Below the pieces are notes generated by a model, which was given only the letters and a program-made list of their open reading frames with translations, did not search any database and had not been told where the DNA came from. 64,000 bases of DNA, from NCBI GenBank assembly GCA_020635675.1, contig JACJZJ010000002.1:124001-188000 (forward strand), written 5' to 3'. The translations under genes were made by a program, and so were the position numbers. This document shows positions 36,996-45,887 of the stretch, piece after piece. The stretch is from Flavobacteriales bacterium. GTDB taxonomy: Bacteria; Bacteroidota; Bacteroidia; Flavobacteriales_F; PHOS-HE28. The first letter of the stretch is position 1. The number at the start of each line of letters is the position of its first letter.

Positions 36996-37556
36996 TTACA
37001 CCTTCATGATGTCCTTCTCCTTCGCTTCGAGATGGACGTCGATCCTCTTCGTGTAGATGCCCATCAGTTTCTCCACCTCGGCCTCGGCATCCTTGGCGAG
37101 GTCCTCCGCCAGGCCGTCCTTCTGGAGCCTCTTGATACCGTCGATGGCTTTGTGGCGCGCACTGCGCAGGCTCACGCGGGCGTTCTCGGCCTCCTTGTGC
37201 GCGGCCTTCACCAGTTCCTTGCGGCGTTCTTCCGTGAGCATCGGTACGCTGATGATCACGGCCTCGCCGTTGTTGTTGGGATTGAAGCCCAGGTTGGCGG
37301 CGATGATCGCCTTCTCGATCGGGTCGATCATCTTCTTCTCCCAGGGCTGCACCAGGATCGTGCGGGCATCGGGCGTGTTGATGTTGCTCACCTGGTTCAG
37401 CGGCATCTCACTGCCGTAGTAGTCCACACGCACGCCATCGAGCATGGCGGGGTTGGCGCGGCCCGCGCGGATCTTGGTCAGTTCGTTCTCCAGATGGTCG
37501 ACCGCCTTGGACATCTGCTCCTCGGCGTGCATGATCTCGGACTGCGTGTCGCTCAT
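36996..37556 (-). CDS. frr: Ribosome recycling factor
   Basis: 186 residues, normal for RRF. Residues matching the family include KIRAGRANPAMLDGVRVDYYG, with the basic RAGRA loop that contacts the ribosome, and QPWEKKMIDPIEKAIIAANL. The C-terminal helical hairpin ends in YTKRIDVHLEAKEKDIMKV. With elongation factor G it splits post-termination ribosomes. It is transcribed after pyrH with an 84-base gap that holds its own -7 element, and its end faces the radical-SAM gene. pyrH-frr adjacency is widely conserved in bacteria. Confidence 0.97.
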   Translation of the reverse strand: MSDTQSEIMHAEEQMSKAVDHLENELTKIRAGRANPAMLDGVRVDYYGSEMPLNQVSNINTPDARTILVQPWEKKMIDPIEKAIIAANLGFNPNNNGEAVIISVPMLTEERRKELVKAAHKEAENARVSLRSARHKAIDGIKRLQKDGLAEDLAKDAEAEVEKLMGIYTKRIDVHLEAKEKDIMKV

Positions 37557-37589
37557 GACCTCGGTCCCGCCGCTGGTGCCGCGGGGCGG

Positions 37590-37597
37590 CGAAATTA
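37590..37597 (-). promoter_or_regulatory. -7 promoter element TAATTTCG for frr
   Basis: One-base variant of TAnnTTTG between pyrH and frr on the minus strand, 34 bases before the frr ATG. It gives frr a promoter apart from pyrH. Confidence 0.5.
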
Positions 37598-37640
37598 TCC
37601 CCCCCGCGCCAGCGCTGCAAACCCGGAGGAGGAGCGGCGA

Positions 37641-38360
37641 TCAGAACTCGACAAGGGTCCCGACCGGCTCGCCGGAGACCAGGCGGTGCAGGTTGCCGGG
37701 CTTGTTCATGTCGAACACCACGATGGGGAGCTTGTTCTCGTTGCAGAGCGTGAAGGCCGTGAGGTCCATCACGCTGAGGCCTTTCTCGTACACTTCGTTG
37801 AAGCTGATGCGCTCGTACTTGGTGGCGCTCTTGTCCTTCTCGGGATCGGCGGAGTAGATGCCGTCCACGCGGGTGCCCTTCAGGATCACGTCGGCCTCGA
37901 TCTCGATCGCGCGGAGACTGGCCGCGGTGTCCGTGGTGAAGTAGGGATTGCCGGTACCCGCGCCGAAGATCACGATGCGCCCCTTCTCCAGGTGGCGCAC
38001 GGCGCGCCGGCGGATGAAGGGCTCGGCGATCTGTTCCATCTTGATCGCGCTCATCAGCCGCGTCTTGTGGCCCTTGGCCTCCAGGGCGCTCTGCAGGGCC
38101 AGGCTGTTGATCATCGTGGCGAGCATACCCATGTGGTCGCCTTGTACACGATCGATCCCGATGGCCACGGCCTGCATGCCGCGATAGATGTTCCCGCCAC
38201 CGATCACGATGGCCACCTCGGCCCCCATCGCCGCCACGGTGATGATCTCGTCCGCATATTGGTCCAGCCGGGCCTCATCGATACCGTACTCCTTGCTGCC
38301 CATCAGGCTTTCGCCGCTGAGCTTGAGAAGGATGCGCTTGTACTTGGGGGATCCGCTCAT
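37641..38360 (-). CDS. pyrH: UMP kinase
   Basis: 239 residues. Amino-acid-kinase fold landmarks: [15 protein letters not shown] at the N-terminus (phosphate-binding Lys and GES), [11 protein letters not shown], the [16 protein letters not shown] region, and [20 protein letters not shown]. It phosphorylates UMP to UDP with ATP in pyrimidine nucleotide synthesis, as a cytoplasmic hexamer. It sits between tsf and frr on the same strand; the tsf terminator lies just before it, so it likely has its own promoter, although I did not find a convincing -7 element. Confidence 0.97.
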   Translation of the reverse strand: MSGSPKYKRILLKLSGESLMGSKEYGIDEARLDQYADEIITVAAMGAEVAIVIGGGNIYRGMQAVAIGIDRVQGDHMGMLATMINSLALQSALEAKGHKTRLMSAIKMEQIAEPFIRRRAVRHLEKGRIVIFGAGTGNPYFTTDTAASLRAIEIEADVILKGTRVDGIYSADPEKDKSATKYERISFNEVYEKGLSVMDLTAFTLCNENKLPIVVFDMNKPGNLHRLVSGEPVGTLVEF

Positions 38361-38396
38361 CGCAGGGTGTGGGGGTGATGACCGGAGGTCAAAACA

Positions 38397-38427
38397 ACAA
38401 AAAAAGAGGGAGGCCGGAGCCCCCCTC
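38397..38427 (-). terminator. tsf: Rho-independent terminator after tsf
   Basis: Minus strand: a GC-rich stem (GAGGG...CCCTC with inner GGC/GCC, one mismatch and a 4-base loop) is followed directly by seven Ts. It lies 21 bases beyond the tsf stop and separates the ribosomal operon from pyrH. Confidence 0.8.
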
Positions 38428-38448
38428 GATATGATCCCTGGTGCAGGG

Positions 38449-39279
38449 TCAGATGGTCAGCGAATGCCGTTTGAAGCCGATGACCGTAAGGTCCTTGTCG
38501 GCGGCCTTGACATATTGCTCCACGGTCAGTTTACCGTCCTTGATGAACTCCTGGGCCAGAAGCGTGCTCTCCTTGAAGAATTTGTTCAACCTGCCCAGCG
38601 CGATCTTCTCGGCCATGTCGGCGGGCTTGCCCTCCTGGATGGCGAGTTCCTTGCCGATCTCGATCTCCTTATCGATCACGCTTTGCGGCGTGCTCTCCTT
38701 GTTCAAGGCGATCGGTGCCATCGCGGCCACCTGCATGGCGACATCCTTGGCAACGGTCTCGAAACCGGTCTTGCTCAGGCCCACCAGGCTGGCCACCTTG
38801 TTCCCGGGGTGGTTGTAGGCATACACATGGTCCGCCTTCAGGGCTTCGCAGGCGCTCAGGTCGATCTTCTCCCCGATCACACCGGTCTGTTCCACCAGCT
38901 TCTCGGCGATGCTCAGCCCGTTGCTGTCATAGGCCATCGCCTTCAGCGCGTCGACGCTGTTGGCGCCTTTCTCCAGGGCGATCTCGGCGACCTTCTCGGC
39001 CATGGCGGTGAAGTCCGCGTTCTTCGCCACGAAGTCCGTTTCGCAGTTCACACAGACCAGCACGCCAGCGGTGCCTTGGGCATTGGTCTTGGCCACGACA
39101 TACCCTTCATTGGCCTCGCGGTCGGCGCGCTTGGCGGCGACCTTCTGGCCTTTTTTCCGAAGGATGTCGATGGCGGTGTCGAAATCGCCGTTGGCCTCGG
39201 TGAGGGCCTGCTTGCAATCCATCATGCCCGCGCCGGTCATCTGGCGCAGTTTGTTCACTTCAGCGGCGGTGATGGCCAT
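38449..39279 (-). CDS. tsf: Elongation factor Ts
   Basis: 276 residues. Opens with [20 protein letters not shown], the EF-Ts N-terminal module, followed by [40 protein letters not shown] is the EF-Tu contact (the TDFV motif). It exchanges GDP for GTP on EF-Tu. The start is placed at 39279 rather than 39291, matching family N-termini. It follows rpsB by 24 bases on the same strand, the conserved rpsB-tsf order, and ends in a strong terminator. Confidence 0.97.
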   Translation of the reverse strand: MAITAAEVNKLRQMTGAGMMDCKQALTEANGDFDTAIDILRKKGQKVAAKRADREANEGYVVAKTNAQGTAGVLVCVNCETDFVAKNADFTAMAEKVAEIALEKGANSVDALKAMAYDSNGLSIAEKLVEQTGVIGEKIDLSACEALKADHVYAYNHPGNKVASLVGLSKTGFETVAKDVAMQVAAMAPIALNKESTPQSVIDKEIEIGKELAIQEGKPADMAEKIALGRLNKFFKESTLLAQEFIKDGKLTVEQYVKAADKDLTVIGFKRHSLTI

Positions 39280-39303
39280 TTTGATGCTCACTTGCTTGGG
39301 TTC

Positions 39304-40134
39304 TTATCCGTTGTTCTCATCCTCGTTGCCTGACCCATTGGCCGCGACGGTCTCCTTCTCGCCGCCGTCCTCTTCGGCGTCGTTCTCCTCACCTTCCTCC
39401 TCGTCGGTCTCCTCGGCGCTGCCCTCGGCTTCCTGGGTCTTGTCCTGCTTGCGTTCCTCCAGTCCCTCCATCACGGCGGCCACGGCGAGGTCCACGATCA
39501 AGTCGATGCTCTTGGTGGCGTCGTCATTGGCTGGGATCGGGAAATCCACCAGCGAGGGGTCGCTGTTGGTATCCACCATGGCGATGATGGGGATGTTGAG
39601 CTTGCGGGCCTCCGCCACGGCGATGTGCTCCTTCACCACGTCCACGATGAACAGGGCGGAGGGCAGGCGCGTGAGGTCGACGATGGAGCCGAGGTTCTTC
39701 TCCATCTTCTCGCGTTGGCGCATCACCTGGAGGCGTTCGCGCTTGCTCATGTTGTCGAAGGTGCCGTCGGTCTTCATCCGGTCGATGGCGGCCATCTTCT
39801 TGATGGCGCGGCGGATGGTGCCGAAGTTGGTGAGCATGCCCCCGCTCCAGCGCTCGGTGACGAACGGCATGCCGGTGGGCTTCACCTTGGCGGCCACGAT
39901 GTCCTTCGCCTGTTTCTTGGTGGCGACGAACAGGATCTTCTTGCCACCACGGGCGATATTCTTCAAGGCGGAGGTGGCCTCATCGAGCTTGACGACCGTC
40001 TTGTTCAGATCGATGATGTGGATCCCCTTCTTCTCGGCGAAGATGTAGGGGGCCATGTTCGGGTTCCACTTCCGCTTGAGGTGGCCGAAGTGTACGCCCG
40101 CATCCAGCAGGGAGTTGAAATCAGTACGAGACAT
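39304..40134 (-). CDS. rpsB: 30S ribosomal protein S2
   Basis: 276 residues. The core matches S2: MSRTDFNSLLDAGVHFGHLK, RKWNPNMAPYIFAEKKGIHI, TERWSGGMLTNFGTIRRAIK and IIAMVDTNSDPSLVDFPIPA. S2 binds late to the small-subunit neck region and is needed with S1 for mRNA recruitment. After residue ~225 the protein carries a ~50-residue acidic tail rich in Glu, Asp, Gly and Asn (EETDEEEGEENDAEEDGGE), absent from the E. coli protein. Followed by tsf. The 148 bases before it contain a structured leader candidate (40178-40216). Confidence 0.96.
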   Translation of the reverse strand: MSRTDFNSLLDAGVHFGHLKRKWNPNMAPYIFAEKKGIHIIDLNKTVVKLDEATSALKNIARGGKKILFVATKKQAKDIVAAKVKPTGMPFVTERWSGGMLTNFGTIRRAIKKMAAIDRMKTDGTFDNMSKRERLQVMRQREKMEKNLGSIVDLTRLPSALFIVDVVKEHIAVAEARKLNIPIIAMVDTNSDPSLVDFPIPANDDATKSIDLIVDLAVAAVMEGLEERKQDKTQEAEGSAEETDEEEGEENDAEEDGGEKETVAANGSGNEDENNG

Positions 40135-40177
40135 CCTTCTATTTTTTGTTCACGTTCCTTGTTCCCTTTTACAGGCA

Positions 40178-40216
40178 TCCCGCTGGTAGCTCCGGTCGCC
40201 CGGAGGTCCTTCGGGA
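40178..40216 (-). ncRNA. Candidate structured mRNA leader of rpsB
   Basis: Minus strand, 44-82 bases before the rpsB ATG. An outer stem TCCCG/CGGGA and an inner stem CTCCGG/CCGGAG, capped by a GCGA (GNRA) tetraloop, are separated by an asymmetric internal loop, AAGGAC opposite CTACCAG. An internal loop between two stems is the kind of structure used by r-protein leaders for autoregulation. No covariation data are available here, so the call rests on shape and place. Confidence 0.4.
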
Positions 40217-40282
40217 TTGGATCCTGAACACACCTTCGCCTCGTGGTCCGAAGCATCGGGGTGTCCGCAAGCGCGGGACCTG

Positions 40283-40669
40283 TTAACGCTTGCTGAACTG
40301 GTAGCGCTTGCGCGCCTTCTTGCGTCCGAACTTCTTGCGCTCGACGGCCCGGGGGTCGCGGGTCATCAGGTTCTCGGCCTTGAGCTTGGGCTTGTGCTCT
40401 GGATCGGCCTCCACGAGGGCGCGGGCGATGCCGAGGCGCAGGGCCTCCACCTGGCCGGTGATGCCACCACCGTCGACCAGGGCGACGACGTCGAATTTCC
40501 CCTCGGTCTCCGTGAGCTGGAAGGGGCGGTTCAGCTTGGCTTGCTGGATTAGGATGGGGAAGTATTCCTTCCCGTCCACGCCGTTGATGATGACCTCACC
40601 ATTGCCTTCGGTCAGGGTGACACGGGCGATCGAGGTCTTGCGGCGGCCGATGGTCTGTATGGTGGCCAT
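40283..40669 (-). CDS. rpsI: 30S ribosomal protein S9
   Basis: 128 residues. Opens with MATIQTIGRRKTSIARVTLT and ends with the conserved basic tail AVERKKFGRKKARKRYQFSK R that reaches towards the P-site tRNA; FDVVALVDGGGITGQVEALR and GIARALV are also family signatures. It starts 2 bases after rplM stops, the conserved rplM-rpsI pair. A 148-base gap separates it from rpsB, with which it is probably co-transcribed. Confidence 0.97.
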   Translation of the reverse strand: MATIQTIGRRKTSIARVTLTEGNGEVIINGVDGKEYFPILIQQAKLNRPFQLTETEGKFDVVALVDGGGITGQVEALRLGIARALVEADPEHKPKLKAENLMTRDPRAVERKKFGRKKARKRYQFSKR

Positions 40670-40671
40670 GC

Positions 40672-41127
40672 TTACTTGATGCTGTTCAGGTCGAACTTGC
40701 GGGGCTTCTGAGCGTCGTGGGCGTGCGTACTGCCGGCCACAACGTGCAGGTTGTGGAACTGGGCGCGACCGAGACGGGTCTTCGGCAACATGCCGCGCAC
40801 CGCGATCTCCACCAGGGCGGTGGGCTTGCGGCGATGCAGGGTCGATGCCTTCTCCACGGTGCGGCCCCCGGGATAGCCGCTGTAGCGCTGGTACTCCTTG
40901 TCGGCCATCTTGGCACCGGTGAGGCGCACCTTGTCGGCGTTGATCACCACCACATGGTCACCGCAGTCGACGTGCGGGGTGAAGGTGCCTTTGTGCTTGC
41001 CGCGGACCAGCATGGCCAGCTTGGTGGCCAGGCGGCCCAACACTTCGTTCTCGGCGTCCACCAGGAGCCATTCCTTGTTGACGGTGGCCTTGTTGGCCAT
41101 GCTCGTCACATGCGTCGTCGATGCCAC
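40672..41127 (-). CDS. rplM: 50S ribosomal protein L13
   Basis: 151 residues from a GTG start at 41127. Landmarks are NKEWLLVDAENEVLGRLATK, RGKHKGTFTPHVDCGDHVVV, YSGYPGGRTVEKASTLHRRK and GMLPKTRLGRAQFHNLHVVA. The GTG start gives the N-terminal length typical of Bacteroidota L13 (about 20 residues before NKEW); an ATG at 41100 would give a 142-residue form like that of E. coli. A TATCTTCG -7 element lies 41 bases upstream of the GTG, and the short leader contains a small CCTTT/AAAGG hairpin. First gene of the rplM-rpsI-rpsB-tsf run. Confidence 0.93.
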   Translation of the reverse strand: MASTTHVTSMANKATVNKEWLLVDAENEVLGRLATKLAMLVRGKHKGTFTPHVDCGDHVVVINADKVRLTGAKMADKEYQRYSGYPGGRTVEKASTLHRRKPTALVEIAVRGMLPKTRLGRAQFHNLHVVAGSTHAHDAQKPRKFDLNSIK

Positions 41128-41167
41128 GGTGCGTGGGGTTTGAAAGGTCCTTTTTCGAAAGGGGCTG

Positions 41168-41175
41168 CGAAGATA
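41168..41175 (-). promoter_or_regulatory. -7 promoter element TATCTTCG for rplM operon
   Basis: One-base variant of TAnnTTTG on the minus strand, 41 bases before the GTG start of rplM. The same octamer drives trpS. Confidence 0.6.
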
Positions 41176-41265
41176 GTCCGAATTCGGGATCGCGACAAAG
41201 TGCGCATCGGTCCGTCATGAACAGGGCCGGGTGGGCCGATCGCGGTACTTTCCCGTCCTGACCGT

Positions 41266-43185
41266 ATGACGTTACGCTCCGACCGCCTTCTGTCCGCCCT
41301 GCTCCTGTTGCTCCAGGTCGGTGCGGCATGCGGCCAGATCGATTCGCTAAAAGCGCTGATCGCCAAGGAGAAAGAAGGATTGCCGCGTGCCCGGCTCGAG
41401 CTGCGTCTGGCCCGGCAATTGTTGACACGCGACACCCGCGACGCACGTGAGCACATCCGGTCCGCGCTGGCCACCGCCGAACGATCCCTGGACTCGGAGA
41501 CCATCGTGCTCGGGACATTCTACCGGGGTCTGGCCGCCCGCTTGGAAGGGGACTACCCTGCGGCGATCCGCGACCTTGAACTGGCCCTGGCCTATTACCG
41601 GCGGTCCGGGGACGAGGAACGCACCACCGGGCCGCTCTTCAACCTGGCCGTGGTCCGCAGCCTGCAGGGTGACCTGCGGGGAGCGATGGACCTCTATGTG
41701 GAGGAAATGACCATCAACGAGCGTTCCGGGAACGAATACGGCTTGGCCAACGACCTGAACAGTATCGGTATCCTGGATCGCAAGCTGGGGCGGCCCGAAC
41801 AGGCCATCCAGCGGTTCGACAGCGCCCTGGCCATTTTCACCCGCCTGAACGAGACTTGGGACCAGGCCAATGTGTTGGGCAATCGCGGCCATGCCCTGGC
41901 GGAAATGGGTCGGCACCATGAAGCCATGGTGGACCACCGTCGGGCCCTGGCCCTCGACATGTCTTTGGGGGACGATTGGGGTGTGGGTTACCAATACCAC
42001 TACCTCGCTTCCGCCCATCTCGCCCTGGGTCGGGCGGACAGTGCCCTGCTCCTGTTCCGCCGAAGCCTGGCCCTGCGCAATGGCATGGACCACCAACTGG
42101 AGATCGCGGAGAGCCAGCTGGGTGTGGCGCGATCGCTCCTTGCCGGTGACCGGGCCCGCGAAGCGCTCCCACTGCTCGATTCCGCCAGGATGGTCTCCTC
42201 GTCGATCCGTGCCATGGACCTGTTGGCGGAAGTGCTCCATTGGCAGGGCTTTGCATTGGAGCGAACGGGGGATGCGGAGGCCGCTTACCTCGCCGAACGG
42301 CGTTCCGCCGCGCTGAAGGACAGTCTGCTCAATGCCGAGACCCTCCGACAGGTGAACGAGTTGGAAGCCCGTTTCGAGAGTGCGCGCAAGGACCGAGACC
42401 TGGCGGAGAGCAACCTGCGCCTGGCCAATCAGCAGGTGCGACTGGACAAGCAGCGGTGGTTCATCCTCCTGGCTGCGTTGGCGGCCCTGGCCCTGGCGGT
42501 GGTCGTGGCCCTTCTTTGGCGGGATCGCCTGCGAAGCGCCGCCTTCGCTCGGGAAAGGGAGGCACGCGCTGCCAAGGAGCGCGAAGCGGCAGCCTATGAG
42601 GCGATGCTGCTCGGCGAGGAGGCCGAGCGCCGCCGTGTCGCTGCCGAACTGCACGACGGCATAGGTGTGCTGCTGAGCAGCGCCCTGATGTATGGCAGCA
42701 CCGATGGAACGGGGCATGATCGATCCAGCCGCCTGGTCGCGGAGGCCTGCTCGGAAGTACGGCGTATTTCCCACGCGCTCATGCCTGCTACACTGGAACG
42801 TGCCGGACTCGTGAAGGCCCTCGAGGAACTGGCGCTCGATGTGGGACGTCGCGCGTCACTGCATGTGGAAGCCCACGCACACGGATTCATCGAACGCATC
42901 CCCGCGAAGGTGGAGGTGGCGCTATACCGGATCGTCCAAGAGGCTTTGAACAATGCGCTCAAACACGCCCAGGCCAGGGAGGTGACCATCGATATGGAAC
43001 GTACCGGCCGGCGAGTGGATCTCGTGATCTCCGATGATGGACATGGGTTCGATCAAGGCGGAGGGCCCATGGGCAATGGGTTGGCAAACATCCGTTCACG
43101 CGCCGAACTGCTCGGGGGCACCGCTCTGCTGCACAGTTCGGCGAAGGGAACCTCGTGGGAGGTATCGGTGCCCCTGAACGACTAA
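41266..43185 (+). CDS. TPR-containing sensor histidine kinase (NarX/LiaS type)
   Basis: 639 residues. Signal peptide (~1-24), TPR-like repeats (~45-350; YPAAIRDLELALAYYRRSGD and similar), a coiled stretch, one membrane span (~398-418; WFILLAALAALALAVVVALL), a HisKA_3 dimerisation box with the phosphate-accepting His in AAELHDGIGVLLSSAL (~461) and a HATPase domain (~545-635; EALNNALKHAQ, ISDDGHGFD, GNGLANIRSRAELLGG). It should sense a signal through the periplasmic TPRs and phosphorylate the response regulator gene 9 bases downstream. This TPR-kinase type is common in Bacteroidota, where the ligands are mostly unknown. Confidence 0.93.
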   Translation: MTLRSDRLLSALLLLLQVGAACGQIDSLKALIAKEKEGLPRARLELRLARQLLTRDTRDAREHIRSALATAERSLDSETIVLGTFYRGLAARLEGDYPAAIRDLELALAYYRRSGDEERTTGPLFNLAVVRSLQGDLRGAMDLYVEEMTINERSGNEYGLANDLNSIGILDRKLGRPEQAIQRFDSALAIFTRLNETWDQANVLGNRGHALAEMGRHHEAMVDHRRALALDMSLGDDWGVGYQYHYLASAHLALGRADSALLLFRRSLALRNGMDHQLEIAESQLGVARSLLAGDRAREALPLLDSARMVSSSIRAMDLLAEVLHWQGFALERTGDAEAAYLAERRSAALKDSLLNAETLRQVNELEARFESARKDRDLAESNLRLANQQVRLDKQRWFILLAALAALALAVVVALLWRDRLRSAAFAREREARAAKEREAAAYEAMLLGEEAERRRVAAELHDGIGVLLSSALMYGSTDGTGHDRSSRLVAEACSEVRRISHALMPATLERAGLVKALEELALDVGRRASLHVEAHAHGFIERIPAKVEVALYRIVQEALNNALKHAQAREVTIDMERTGRRVDLVISDDGHGFDQGGGPMGNGLANIRSRAELLGGTALLHSSAKGTSWEVSVPLND

Positions 43186-43194
43186 CTTGTTGGC

Positions 43195-43839
43195 ATGGTG
43201 CAAGTGCTCGTGGTCGACGATCATCAGGTGCTCGTGGACGGCATCCGGGCCTTGCTGTCCGATGTCCCGGACATAACAGTGGCAGCGTCGGCCGGAAGTG
43301 GCGAGGAGGCCTTGGAACAGATGGAGCGTCGACCCGTGGACGTGGTCCTGCTCGACATCGGCCTTCCCGGGATGGACGGCATCACGACATGCGGGCGGAT
43401 CATGAGCGCATGGCCCCGAACGCGGGTCATCGCCCTTTCGATGCATGATGGCCATCATATGATCTCCTTGATGCTTGAAAATGGCGCCAAGGGCTATTTG
43501 ATGAAGGACGTCGGACGTGACGAACTGCTTGATGCCATACGCACCGTTCACGGTGGAGGAACGTTCCTCAGCCGACATGCCACCGAAGTGGTGGTGGCCG
43601 GATTGCGCGAACCCACGCACCGAGGTGCAGCGCCACCGGACCGGGAACTGACGGAGCGTGAACGCGAAGTGCTTGGCCTGATCGCCGATGAACGCACCAC
43701 CACGGAGATCGCCGATGCCCTGAAGATCAGTGTGAACACCGTGGAGACGCACCGAAGGCATCTGCTGGAGAAATTGGGTGTGCGCAACAGCGCCGGATTG
43801 GTGCGGGTCGCCTTGCGGGAAGGCCTTTTGGATCGTTGA
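43195..43839 (+). CDS. NarL/FixJ-family response regulator
   Basis: 214 residues. The receiver domain (~1-120) has the acidic pair Asp8-Asp9, the phosphorylation site Asp54 (VVLLDIGLPG) and the switch Lys in GYLMKDV. The LuxR-type DNA-binding domain (~150-210) has LTEREREVLGLIADERTTTE and the recognition helix SVNTVETHRRHLLEKLGVRN. It is the obvious partner of the kinase ending 9 bases upstream. A TAACTTGT sequence overlaps the kinase stop and might add an internal start of transcription. Target genes are unknown; the adjacent surface-protein genes are candidates by position only. Confidence 0.95.
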   Translation: MVQVLVVDDHQVLVDGIRALLSDVPDITVAASAGSGEEALEQMERRPVDVVLLDIGLPGMDGITTCGRIMSAWPRTRVIALSMHDGHHMISLMLENGAKGYLMKDVGRDELLDAIRTVHGGGTFLSRHATEVVVAGLREPTHRGAAPPDRELTEREREVLGLIADERTTTEIADALKISVNTVETHRRHLLEKLGVRNSAGLVRVALREGLLDR

Positions 43840-43930
43840 TCGTTCACGGTTTTCCGTGAGTCCCCGATCCCGGTTCCTGTGATGCATAGGAACTCACGTC
43901 CCAGGAGTTTTGGAGGCCGATCCATCGCCC

Positions 43931-45883
43931 ATGTATTTCCTGATGCGCACCCTCGCCGTCCTGGCTGTTCTTCCGGCACACGCCCAGACGCTCCTCACCT
44001 CACCGGTCTTCGGTGACCAGGGCTTTCGCGAATATCCCGTCTGGTCCGGAAGCGCGGCGGGGCAGATCGGCGTGCTCCGATACGATGGCCGCCTTTTGGT
44101 CGCCGGAACGGGATACTGGGGCACCTGCAATTGTTACCGGATCACCGCGGCCCTGGTGGACACCACTTGCGGCGCGCTGGATCCCACATTCGGGAACGGG
44201 GGTGTCAAGGACATCTGGTTCGAGGGCCGCTCGATCCTGCACGATCTCACCGTACTGGACGACGGCCGCATCCTGGCCTGCGGGACCAATGCACCGGGGA
44301 ACGGTTTCAGTGGCCACAAGTCCACCATCTACAGATTGAACGCCGATGGCAGCCCGGACCTCACGTTCAATGCGACAGGATTCAACAAGGTCTCGTTCGA
44401 CCCGATAAGCAGCGGGGCGTTCTGGCGTGTGTTCCCCATGGCCAGCGGCGGGGCGGTCTGCGTAGGTTCCTCCTCCACGAACATCAATGGTGGACAGCTC
44501 GGCATCGGTGCGATGCGCTTCCTTCCCGACGGCACACTGGATCCCGCCTTCAGTGGCGACGGCATGGAATTCGTCAACATGGCCGCACTGGGGTATGGGT
44601 TGGATTTCGACCTCGGAACGGGCGTACGGCTCGCGGATAGCAGTCTTGTGGCGATAGGGTTGGTCACCGAATCCGGCACCCAACGCGTCGGCATGGTGAA
44701 ATTCCTGCCCACAGGTCCGATCGACACGGGGTTCGGCACGAACGGGGTCAGCGTGTCCACGGTGATCGCGGCATCCGATGTGGGTACCGCTGGTCTGGAT
44801 GCCGCTGTGGACATGAACGGACGTATCCTCGTGAGCGGCACCGGCGACTTCACGAACGGGGAGTTCTTCATGGCGCGGTTCCTGCCCGATGGCAGCCTGG
44901 ACCCCTCCTACGGCAGCGGCGGCCTGAGCCAGGTGATGGTAGCGAGCAATGCCCTTGGCCGCCGGATGGAACTGCTGAACGATGGGAGCACGCTCCAGTT
45001 CGGGTCCGAGAACTGGAACAATGGTCACCCGCGCATCGTGAAGCGCCTGTCCGACGGCGCCTTGGACACGGGCTTCGGCAATAACGGTGTGGCCGCCCCC
45101 TACGGCCCGACCTACCACAAGGTCTACGGAGGGATGACCCTGCCGGGAGGTCGCATCCTGGCCTGGGGTCTTCAAGACCAGATCAGCTTGTTCAGCTTCA
45201 CGAGCGACCCCGCCGCAGAGGAGTTCCTCGACCTGGGACCCGACGTCATTGCTTGCCTGGGCGACAGCGTGATGCTCGACGCCGGCCCTTATGCGGCCTT
45301 CCTCTGGAACACCGCGGACACGTTGCAAGGAATTTACGTGGATTCGGACGGAGCATATGATGTGCAGGTGACGGACGCCATGGAATGCCACGATGTCGAC
45401 ACGATCCAGGTCACCTTCGCTCCTCCTCCGACGATGCCGGTGATCACCAGCTCGAACGGGATCGATCTGAGCACCATGGCGTCGGGCGATCTGCAGTGGC
45501 ACCTCGATGGGACCGCGCTCACCGGTGCCACCGGTGCGGACTGGACGGCAATGACCAATGGCGACTATACCGTGACCGTCACGGATGCGAACGGCTGCAG
45601 CGCGACCTCCGACCCCTTCACCGTGATGACGGTCGGTGTCCCCGGGTCGCACATCCATACGGCCCTGCTGGCACCAGTACCCACACACGACAGGGTGACG
45701 CTGCGACTCCCAGAGAACGAGCAGGCGCGGTCGGTCGAGGCCATCGATCTGCTGGGGAACATGACACCGCTGGACCTTCCGGTGAACGGCGTCTTGGACA
45801 TCGATCGACTGGCGGCAGGGACCTACTCGATACGCGTGCGCACCGATGGTGCGCTGTATATCGGCCGGTCCGTCAAACTCTGA
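43931..45883 (+). CDS. Secreted delta-60 repeat protein with T9SS type A tail
   Basis: 650 residues. Signal peptide (MYFLMRTLAVLAVLPAHAQ), then at least five delta-60-type repeats with the LDPxFGxxGV signature (LDPTFGNGGVKD, LDPAFSGDGME, IDTGFGTNGVSV, LDPSYGSGGLSQ, LDTGFGNNGVAA; ~70-420). Next come two PKD/Ig-like segments (~435-570; ACLGDSVMLDAGPYAAFLWN) and a type A sorting domain (~575-650; LAPVPTHDRVTLRLP, LAAGTYSIRV). Delta-60 repeats are beta-propeller-like in secreted bacterial proteins with no set function. The next gene starts 4 bases after its stop, so the two are co-transcribed. Confidence 0.85.
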   Translation: MYFLMRTLAVLAVLPAHAQTLLTSPVFGDQGFREYPVWSGSAAGQIGVLRYDGRLLVAGTGYWGTCNCYRITAALVDTTCGALDPTFGNGGVKDIWFEGRSILHDLTVLDDGRILACGTNAPGNGFSGHKSTIYRLNADGSPDLTFNATGFNKVSFDPISSGAFWRVFPMASGGAVCVGSSSTNINGGQLGIGAMRFLPDGTLDPAFSGDGMEFVNMAALGYGLDFDLGTGVRLADSSLVAIGLVTESGTQRVGMVKFLPTGPIDTGFGTNGVSVSTVIAASDVGTAGLDAAVDMNGRILVSGTGDFTNGEFFMARFLPDGSLDPSYGSGGLSQVMVASNALGRRMELLNDGSTLQFGSENWNNGHPRIVKRLSDGALDTGFGNNGVAAPYGPTYHKVYGGMTLPGGRILAWGLQDQISLFSFTSDPAAEEFLDLGPDVIACLGDSVMLDAGPYAAFLWNTADTLQGIYVDSDGAYDVQVTDAMECHDVDTIQVTFAPPPTMPVITSSNGIDLSTMASGDLQWHLDGTALTGATGADWTAMTNGDYTVTVTDANGCSATSDPFTVMTVGVPGSHIHTALLAPVPTHDRVTLRLPENEQARSVEAIDLLGNMTPLDLPVNGVLDIDRLAAGTYSIRVRTDGALYIGRSVKL

Positions 45884-45887
45884 ACCC

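Noticed and set aside
41149..41162. Autoregulatory hairpin in the rplM leader
   Set aside because: A 5-bp stem in a leader of about 35 bases is too little for a structured r-protein leader; mentioned only under rplM.
43845..43858. Possible terminator after the response regulator (CACGG tttt CCGTG)
   Set aside because: Five-base stem without a following T-tract; too weak to call a terminator.
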